Position numbers and translations under genes: made by a program. Shown piece after piece: positions 31,449-36,299 of a stretch of DNA of 36,299 nucleotides. Numbering within the stretch: the first letter of the stretch is position 1; every line of letters begins with the position of its first letter. This DNA is from Phycisphaerae bacterium (GTDB taxonomy: Bacteria; Planctomycetota; Phycisphaerae; UBA1845; JAFGLZ01), in the NCBI GenBank assembly GCA_016927755.1, contig JAFGLZ010000079.1, positions 1 through 36,299 on the forward strand, written 5' to 3'. Under the pieces are notes generated by a model that worked only from the letters and a program-made list of their open reading frames with translations, was not told where the DNA came from and made no database searches.

Positions 31449-32936
31449 TCGCCGCATCCTCCGCGAGACGAACCCCAGAACAGCAAGGCCGATCACGAGC
31501 AACGGTAGCGCCGAACTCACCCCGCTCCCGCACTTGAACGCCGCTTCGACCTGCATGTCGCTGTCCATCACGATCGTCGTCGTGAGGTTCGCGTCAACGC
31601 TGGCGTAGTTGGCATCACCAGGGAAGTTGGGATCATAGATCGTCCACGACCTGAAGTATCGGCCTTCGACGGGAGTGGCCGTCAATGTCACCGTCGCCCC
31701 GGGGAGATACAGCGGAAGATTCGGTTCGGCCGCGATCGTTCCCCAAGTGCCGTTCACCACGTTCAACGTCAGCATCTGACCTTGAACGAAGTTCGCCGTG
31801 GCGCTCTTGTGGCCGTTCATCGTGAGCGTCGTGATGCTGTCCGTCCCCGATGCGTCCCCGCTCCAGCTACTGAACAAGTAACCGGCGTTCGGGTTAGCCG
31901 TTAGCGTTACGGTTGAGCCCGCCGCGTATCCCCCGCTGCCGTCGGGCGGAGGGTCCGCGTCGATCGAACCGGCCCCCGAAGGATTCGCCGCGAGCGTCAG
32001 TGTGTAGCCCACCTGCAAAGGACCGCCCGCGAGGTGATAGCAGCAGAAGTCCTTCATGCGCTCCATGATGGGCACGCCGTCGATGACTTCGTTATAGTCA
32101 AAGTCGTGATTGACCCGGGTCTCCTGAAACCACTGTTCGTGGTAGATTCCCAGTTGGGTCAATCGATTATTGAAGTCTGGGACGTCTGGCGAGTAGAAGA
32201 TGACCGGGTCGAGTGTGTTGTTCAACATGAACGCCGGAGGCGCGCCGGCGTTAATCCTGTCCCAGTTACCGTACATCGTCGAAACGACGCACATGACTGA
32301 CTGCGCGCGATAACGCGCGGGCACGGGGTTGCTGTTGTATTGATTGCAGAGCACATTGATGCCGCCCGCCGAGCCGCCGCAAGCGCAGATCTTGTTGCCG
32401 TCAATCCCCAGTGACGCGGCGTTGTCTCGCACCCAGGCCATGGCCACCGAGAAGTCCTCGATACCGCACCGGATGACTTCCACGCCGGGGAAGACTGAGA
32501 GATACCATGGAAAGTCAAGGCCGCTGTAAGGTCGGCTGCCAAACTCGGTATCGCCGGTGTAGCCGCCAAGATAGTAACCTATGTCCCAATACCGATAGTC
32601 GGTGATGATCACCGTGAACCCGCGTTGACAGATGTATCGAGCGGGGTGGACCACCCGGCCATTCGTCTTACTGCCCGACGTCCATGCCCCGCCGTCTTGA
32701 ATCACGACCGCCGGCCGATTCGTCGGCACCGGACCTTGACCGATGTCCACTGGCTGGTAGATATCGCACAGCAAGGCGATGGTCCCGCCCGGAGTCGGCG
32801 CATACCCGTAGACGACGTCGCTCGTGACCGCGTATCCATAGATGGGGTCATAGTAGGCGTCGCCACCATAGGCAGGACAGGTAGCCACGAAAGCGACCAG
32901 CGTGAGCATGACAAGAGCGATGTGTACCGGTCTCAT
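31440..32936 (-). CDS. Secreted esterase with InlB-like repeats and C-terminal sorting tail
   Basis: The 498-residue protein has a signal peptide (MRPVHIALVMLTLVAFVATCPAYG). Residues 40-305 form an alpha/beta-hydrolase of the BD-FAE/esterase type, with nucleophile S189 in CGGSAGG and D243 and H277 as the likely acid and base. Two divergent InlB B-type repeats follow (about 310-385 and 387-455; AGSTVTLTANPNAGYLFSSWSG is typical). The C-terminus is Cys-Gly-Ser-Gly, a hydrophobic stretch (LPLLVIGLAVLGFV) and SRRMRRRD, like MYXO-CTERM/PEP-CTERM-type sorting tails. It is probably displayed on the cell surface, removing acyl groups from polysaccharide. GGAGG stands seven bases before the ATG at 32936; the ATG at 33011 is less likely. 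Confidence 0.85.
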   Translation of the reverse strand: MRPVHIALVMLTLVAFVATCPAYGGDAYYDPIYGYAVTSDVVYGYAPTPGGTIALLCDIYQPVDIGQGPVPTNRPAVVIQDGGAWTSGSKTNGRVVHPARYICQRGFTVIITDYRYWDIGYYLGGYTGDTEFGSRPYSGLDFPWYLSVFPGVEVIRCGIEDFSVAMAWVRDNAASLGIDGNKICACGGSAGGINVLCNQYNSNPVPARYRAQSVMCVVSTMYGNWDRINAGAPPAFMLNNTLDPVIFYSPDVPDFNNRLTQLGIYHEQWFQETRVNHDFDYNEVIDGVPIMERMKDFCCYHLAGGPLQVGYTLTLAANPSGAGSIDADPPPDGSGGYAAGSTVTLTANPNAGYLFSSWSGDASGTDSITTLTMNGHKSATANFVQGQMLTLNVVNGTWGTIAAEPNLPLYLPGATVTLTATPVEGRYFRSWTIYDPNFPGDANYASVDANLTTTIVMDSDMQVEAAFKCGSGVSSALPLLVIGLAVLGFVSRRMRRRD

Positions 32937-33140
32937 GAGCGTTCCTCCCTTTTCTTGAATAGGAACTGCCTGGCACTCAGACGGATTGACGCTGACTTCC
33001 AGGACCCACACGGCAAACAGCAGGTGTGCCCCCGGAAGCCCAAAGACCTAGTATGCCCTCATGAGTTGACGCCCGTCCCCCTCGATTCCACCCTTGACAT
33101 CAGCCTATCCTGCCGACGTAAACGCGTCAAGAACGAGTAT
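32937..33140. other. Spacer upstream of the esterase gene
   Basis: It carries a degenerate fragment of the 22-bp repeat family (cccttgacatcagcctatcc at about 33091). Otherwise nothing is recognised. Confidence 0.45.
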
Positions 33141-33143
33141 GGG

Positions 33144-33165
33144 GTCAACTCTTGACACTTGACAT
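33144..33165 (+). repeat. 22-bp RAYT-linked repeat R1
   Basis: This is the left inverted boundary of the transposase unit. It contains the small palindrome gtcaa-ctc-ttgac followed by acttgac. Confidence 0.85.
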
Positions 33166-34104
33166 CTCGACCCGTCGCCTCGTCGCCTCCAGTCTAGCGG
33201 CCAGGTCGGCGTCCTGGCGGGCGCGCGATTCGAGCCGTTGGATCACCCGCAGGATGCCGCTGCCGTCGGCGTAGCCCAGCTCGCGAGCCAGGTCCGCCGA
33301 GCGCTCGCCGCCCAGTTGTACGCGCATCCAGATCCTCACCCGAGCGTCTGTCTCCCGATCAACCATGTCCACCACCTGCCGGCGGACCATCTGCTCGTCC
33401 GCGCGCGTCCGCCACCGGATCTCCTCATGTCCTTGACGATCGTCGAGCAGCCCCCGCACCTTCTCCCACAACCCCTCGCCGCCAAGCACAAGCCCGCCTC
33501 GCAAGTCCTCGAACGGGCTCCGCACCCGCACGCCGAACGCCCCCGCCATGGATCGAGCATACGCCCGACGGGCCACTCGCATCGTCCGCCCCCAGTAGCC
33601 CAACCAGTCCAACGATAACCACTCCGGCGCCCGACACCGCCCCGCGTAGGCCCGGTGGCTGCTCCAGCGATAGCGATCCAGCGCCCCCCGACGTTCCGAC
33701 GGGACGACCCCCCGCTTGTCCCGCGGACGCACGGGGTTCAGGTGAATGTACTGCACCAGCGACTGCGCGTAGGAGTCCGCCTCGACCAGATGGGCCTTGA
33801 ACCGCCCCTGAACCAGGTGCCCCGTTCGCCGATGCCGCCGGTTGAAACGAATCGTATAGGTGGTCTGCAGCCAGCCGACCGCTCGGCTGAGGTTCGCGCG
33901 AGGCGTCTGAACGATCAGATGGTAGTGATTGGGCATGAGGCAGTACGCGTGAATCACCGTCCCGAACCGCCCACACGCCTGCCCGACCGTCGTCAGGAAC
34001 ACTTCGCGGTCCACGTCGCATCGGAACACCGCCCGACGCTCGTTACCCCTGGCCGTCACGTGGTAGACCGCATCCTCATACTCAACCCGCACCGGTCGTG
34101 CCAT
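33145..34104 (-). CDS. RAYT: REP-associated tyrosine transposase (Y1_Tnp, HUH)
   Basis: The 319-residue protein begins MARPVRVEYEDAVYHVTARG, the usual start of this family. MPNHYHLIVQT carries the HUH histidines H60 and H62. VQYIHLNPVR holds the likely catalytic tyrosine Y119. RYRWSSHRAY follows, as in other RAYTs. The C-terminal part (GERSADLARELGYADGSGILR) resembles a helix-turn-helix. HUH enzymes nick and rejoin single-stranded DNA at hairpins, and RAYTs are linked to spread of REP-type repeats. No ribosome binding site is clear; a start at 34128 would add eight residues. The stop codon lies inside repeat R1. Confidence 0.95.
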   Translation of the reverse strand: MARPVRVEYEDAVYHVTARGNERRAVFRCDVDREVFLTTVGQACGRFGTVIHAYCLMPNHYHLIVQTPRANLSRAVGWLQTTYTIRFNRRHRRTGHLVQGRFKAHLVEADSYAQSLVQYIHLNPVRPRDKRGVVPSERRGALDRYRWSSHRAYAGRCRAPEWLSLDWLGYWGRTMRVARRAYARSMAGAFGVRVRSPFEDLRGGLVLGGEGLWEKVRGLLDDRQGHEEIRWRTRADEQMVRRQVVDMVDRETDARVRIWMRVQLGGERSADLARELGYADGSGILRVIQRLESRARQDADLAARLEATRRRVEMSSVKS

Positions 34105-34134
34105 GGCGGAAAGGAATAGCGGCCACATTCCGAA

Positions 34135-34158
34135 ATGTCAAGTGTCAAGAGTTGACCC
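34135..34158 (-). repeat. 22-bp RAYT-linked repeat R2 (inverted)
   Basis: This is an exact inverted copy of R1 upstream of the transposase gene. Confidence 0.85.
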
Positions 34159-34239
34159 TAACTGCTAACTGTAATTGCTTGCCGGCAACACCGGACGGAC
34201 GATCACGGTTGCCATCAACGTGAAGAGAGCCCCGATGAG

Positions 34240-34263
34240 GACTCAACGAACGACTCAACGAAC
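34240..34263. repeat. Tandem duplication of a 12-base unit
   Basis: gactcaacgaac occurs twice without a gap, just before repeat R3. Confidence 0.8.
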
Positions 34264-34275
34264 GTGCGGAAGCAG

Positions 34276-34340
34276 GGTCAACTCTTGACACTTGACATCC
34301 CGACCTGTCGTCTCCCCGCCGCCAACATGCCCCGCCCCGG
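34276..34340 (+). repeat. 22-bp RAYT-linked repeat R3 with extended tail
   Basis: The exact 22-bp core (34278-34299) is followed by cctgtcgtctccccgccgcc and aacatgccccgcccc, a tail shared almost exactly with R4 at 35943. The repeat unit is thus about 60-65 bases. Confidence 0.85.
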
Positions 34341-34629
34341 CCCGCCCCCTCGCGGCTCGACGCCCATTTGCTTCCCCCAATTGCATCGCCAGAAGCCCCT
34401 CCATCTCTCCGGATTCCCCACGCCTACTTCTCACTTCTCTCTTCTCTCTTCTTGCTTCTCACTTCCCCAGTACGACGAGCCCCGCGCGGGCCTCAATCAG
34501 GTGCGCATGTTGACGTTCGCCTGGCTCACGGGGAACATTGCATGTATCTGCCTGGAGAACATGCGGGCGGTAGCCCCATGTGAGACACCGGCACAACAAA
34601 CAGTCCCACCAACCGGCAAGGACCTGAAT
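34341..34629. other. Leader region before the kelch-like gene with polypyrimidine tract
   Basis: A run of almost pure pyrimidines (cttctcacttctctcttctc and onward) fills about 34428-34468. An open frame crosses from 34264, but it translates repeat sequence and is not coding-like. Confidence 0.5.
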
Positions 34630-35898
34630 ATGGCTAACCTGAAGGCGACTGCTCGTTCTCTGGCGCTGTTCCTCGTTTCCGGCGCTGCCCTGGTCACCGA
34701 GAATCCAGCGCTGCTCGGGACACGGGCCTGTTGTGCGGAGGAATTCAAGGCGCCGGCGCAAGAGGGACTCGAGCCCATGCTCAGGATCCGGTGGCGACTG
34801 GGTCCGGACTATCCGATGGGAATCCAGGACTCGGCCGTGGGAATCATCCACGGCAAGCTCGTCTCCGCCGGCGGATTCACACGGCATCCGCTCAACGTGG
34901 CCAAGCAGTATCCCGATGCCTTTGGCGGCCGGCCGAGCGGTTTCACGAAGCTGGCGTTTGTGTTCGACCCGCGGAACGAGTCGGCCGGTTGGAAGCGCAT
35001 CGCCGACATGCCCGGGCCGGCGCGCCAGGGCCCGGCCGTCGCCGTCGTGGACGACATGCTGTACGTCATGGGCGGCATCAACTACACCGAGCCGCTCACC
35101 TATCGCGACACCTACCGGCTGCAGGCCAAGGACGGCAAGTGGGTCTGGCAGGAGCTTGCAACGTGCCAACTCCCCTGGCCAGTCTACGGCGCTGCGGACA
35201 GCACGGTGGTAATCGGCAAGAGACTCTACTTGCTGGGCGTGGCCGACCGCTTCCAGGGCCCCGGGGCCGATGGCGCCGATTTCCACTCGGAAGCAGGTCG
35301 TGGCGGCAGCCCGGTCGGCCGGGCGCTGCTCGTTCTCGACACGACCCGTCTCGAGGACGGCTGGAAACGACTCGCCGACTGCCCCGGGGTCCCCAAGTTC
35401 GACACCGCGGTGGCCGCCGCCGGAGGCAGGATCTACCAGCTCGGCGGCATCTTCGCCCCGCTGGCCAAGTCGGAGTTGGCCTACTACAACGCCGTCGACA
35501 GTTGGATGTACGACCCGGCGACCGATAGGTGGACGAGGCTGCGGGACATGCCGCACGGCTCCAATCGGCGGGCCCTGGCCTACGCCGATCGCTACATCGT
35601 CATGGTCACCGGTTTCAAGTACGCCAAGACCCGGAACCTGGACGGCACCGTCACCGGCGTCTACACCGCCCAGGAGAAGGCCCGCCCCTTCAACACGTTC
35701 TTCGAGAACACGGTGCTGGTCTACGACACCCGGACCGGACGCCTGGGAACGGCCGATCGACTCACCGAGCAAACCTGCTACCCGGGCGCGGCGGTCCTTG
35801 GCGACACCCTATACTGCCTCGGCGGCGAGGGCGGACCGCGACTCTATCATCCCGCCACCCTCCAGATCGGCAAGATCATCGATGTGATTCCTCGATGA
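34630..35898 (+). CDS. Secreted kelch-repeat / galactose-oxidase-like beta-propeller protein
   Basis: The 422-residue protein has a signal peptide (MANLKATARSLALFLVSGAALV… ending near CCA/EE). Repeated kelch blocks follow: GWKRIADMPGPARQGPAVAVVDDMLYVMGG, WKRLADCPGVPKFDTAVAAAGGRIYQLGG, DRWTRLRDMPHGSNRRALAYADRYIVMVTG and YPGAAVLGDTLYCLGGEGG. GG doublets and spaced Tyr/Trp mark the blades. Such propellers bind or modify sugars or act as N-acetylneuraminate epimerase-like enzymes. No catalytic set is clear. AAGGA about eight bases before the ATG at 34630 supports the start. It stands between copies R3 and R4 of the RAYT-linked repeat. Confidence 0.85.
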   Translation: MANLKATARSLALFLVSGAALVTENPALLGTRACCAEEFKAPAQEGLEPMLRIRWRLGPDYPMGIQDSAVGIIHGKLVSAGGFTRHPLNVAKQYPDAFGGRPSGFTKLAFVFDPRNESAGWKRIADMPGPARQGPAVAVVDDMLYVMGGINYTEPLTYRDTYRLQAKDGKWVWQELATCQLPWPVYGAADSTVVIGKRLYLLGVADRFQGPGADGADFHSEAGRGGSPVGRALLVLDTTRLEDGWKRLADCPGVPKFDTAVAAAGGRIYQLGGIFAPLAKSELAYYNAVDSWMYDPATDRWTRLRDMPHGSNRRALAYADRYIVMVTGFKYAKTRNLDGTVTGVYTAQEKARPFNTFFENTVLVYDTRTGRLGTADRLTEQTCYPGAAVLGDTLYCLGGEGGPRLYHPATLQIGKIIDVIPR

Positions 35899-35942
35899 CA
35901 CGATGCGGCATCGATGCGGGATGCGGATGCGGCCGATGCGCC
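35899..35942. repeat. Degenerate gatgcgg repeat tract
   Basis: The heptamer gatgcgg and close variants recur about five times directly after the kelch gene stop codon. Confidence 0.7.
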
Positions 35943-36010
35943 GTCAACTCCTGACACCCGACATCCTGGCCTATTGTCTCCCCGCCGCCAACATGCCCCG
36001 CCCCGTCGGG
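35943..36010 (+). repeat. 22-bp RAYT-linked repeat R4 (diverged) with tail
   Basis: gtcaactcctgacacccgac is the core with three differences. The tail tctccccgccgccaacatgc matches R3. Confidence 0.8.
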
Positions 36011-36053
36011 GCCAGTGACGGATTCCGCGGGGTGCATCCAGGCCCGGAGGAAT

Positions 36054-36070
36054 TGGAATTGGAATTGGGG
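36054..36070. repeat. ggaatt tandem repeat
   Basis: ggaatt occurs three times in a row before R5. Confidence 0.75.
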
Positions 36071-36115
36071 TCAACTCTTGACACTTGACATCCTGACCTG
36101 TTGCCTCCCCGGATG
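36067..36115 (+). repeat. 22-bp RAYT-linked repeat R5
   Basis: The exact core starts at 36070 and is followed by cctgacctgttgcctccccg, a variant of the R3/R4 tail. Confidence 0.85.
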
Positions 36116-36117
36116 TG

Positions 36118-36165
36118 CCGTCAACTCTTGACACCCGACCATCCTGACCTATTGCCTCCCCACCT
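36118..36165 (+). repeat. 22-bp RAYT-linked repeat R6 (diverged)
   Basis: gtcaactcttgacacccgac starts at 36120 and is followed by catcctgacctattgcctcc. It lies 50 bases after R5 in the same orientation. Confidence 0.8.
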
Positions 36166-36217
36166 GCTCGAAAGCCGCCAACCCCGCCCTTCTCAGGCCC
36201 AAAGGGCCGCCAGACAA

Positions 36218-36299
36218 ATAGGGGTAGGAAGGACCGGTTGAGTTCCCGGTCCCTCCCCCCTCCGAACCGTACGTGCGGATCTCCCGCATACGGCTCTCC
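36218..36299 (-). mobile_element. 3' end of a group II intron (domains V and VI), cut by the window edge
   Basis: Read on the minus strand, 36296-36264 gives GAGCCGTATGCGG and its partner arm CCGCACGTACGGTTC. This is the domain V hairpin with the AGC catalytic triad and the two-base CG bulge. It is 33 bases long, and its GAGAT loop differs from the usual GNRA. Domain VI follows, with stem GGACCGG/CCGGTCC and CCTACCCCTAT, in which the A at 36225 is the probable branch point, eight bases from the predicted 3' splice site at 36218. Domains I to IV and any reverse transcriptase would lie to the right, outside the window. Confidence 0.85.

Larger units (their letters stand above)
33141..34158. mobile_element. 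RAYT element bounded by inverted 22-bp repeats
   Basis: The transposase gene is flanked by gtcaactcttgacacttgac on the plus strand at 33144-33163 and by the same sequence on the minus strand at 34137-34156. Identity continues for two to five bases outward (ggg/agg). The left copy contains the last codons and stop of the transposase gene. The unit is about 1.02 kb. More copies without a gene lie at 34276, 35943, 36070 and 36120. Confidence 0.75.

Noticed and set aside
34264..34629. A 122-codon N-terminal extension of the kelch-like protein
   Set aside because: It translates the RAYT-linked repeat and a polypyrimidine tract, while a ribosome binding site and signal peptide start at 34630.
35940..36165. 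Possible CRISPR array made of the 22-bp repeats R4-R6
   Set aside because: There are only three copies with unequal spacing (about 127 and 50 bases), diverged cores, shared tails and no cas genes. The same repeat flanks the transposase.

Overview
The window is GC-rich (coding third positions strongly G/C) and reads as chromosomal DNA of an uncultured-type member of the Planctomycetota or a close PVC relative. This is inferred from the gene mix: secreted glycoside hydrolases and esterases, DUF1015, a DUF5658-like protein, RAYT-type transposase, secreted proteins with a C-terminal sorting tail, and many dispersed hairpin repeats. No rRNA or marker gene fixes the species.

Left part (1-9.6 kb): a HExxH membrane protein, a GNAT acetyltransferase, tRNA-His with its own terminator, and a secreted two-domain alpha/beta-hydrolase. 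A MazG-type pyrophosphohydrolase follows, converging on a two-gene operon (9457 to 4983, minus strand) that encodes a secreted alpha/alpha-toroid-like protein and a GH20 hexosaminidase with an extra C-terminal domain. Middle part (9.6-24.1 kb): a DUF5658-like membrane protein; a 1196-residue secreted protein that fuses a GH20-like barrel, a transglutaminase-like domain with an intact Cys-His-Asp triad, and a second glycosidase-like barrel; two tandem YhhN/lysoplasmalogenase-family paralogues separated by a perfect 24-bp inverted repeat; aldose 1-epimerase; Hsp20; a fumarylacetoacetate-hydrolase-family enzyme; a GT39-like membrane glycosyltransferase followed by a lipoprotein; DUF1015; and RsmG.

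The 24.4-31.1 kb part holds a minus-strand ribose-type sugar ABC transporter operon (binding lipoprotein, ATPase, permease). Two small genes (DUF2283-like and a 65-residue protein with an excellent ribosome binding site) sit between the binding protein and the ATPase. Divergent to it is a DRE-TIM aldolase, which has the best promoter match in the window, followed by a phosphotransferase-like protein. Together with galM and the GH20 enzymes this points to uptake and breakdown of amino sugars or complex glycans, although the transported sugar cannot be read from the sequence.

The right part (31.1-36.3 kb) is the most plastic. It contains a frameshifted gene remnant, a secreted esterase with InlB-like repeats and a sorting tail, and a RAYT transposase bracketed by inverted copies of a 22-bp repeat. 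At least four more copies of that repeat surround a kelch-like secreted protein. The right edge enters the 3' end (domains V and VI) of a group II intron on the minus strand. A second, unrelated dispersed repeat of about 200 bp occurs at 16.83 kb and 25.45 kb, with a short copy at 30.30 kb, next to gene ends.
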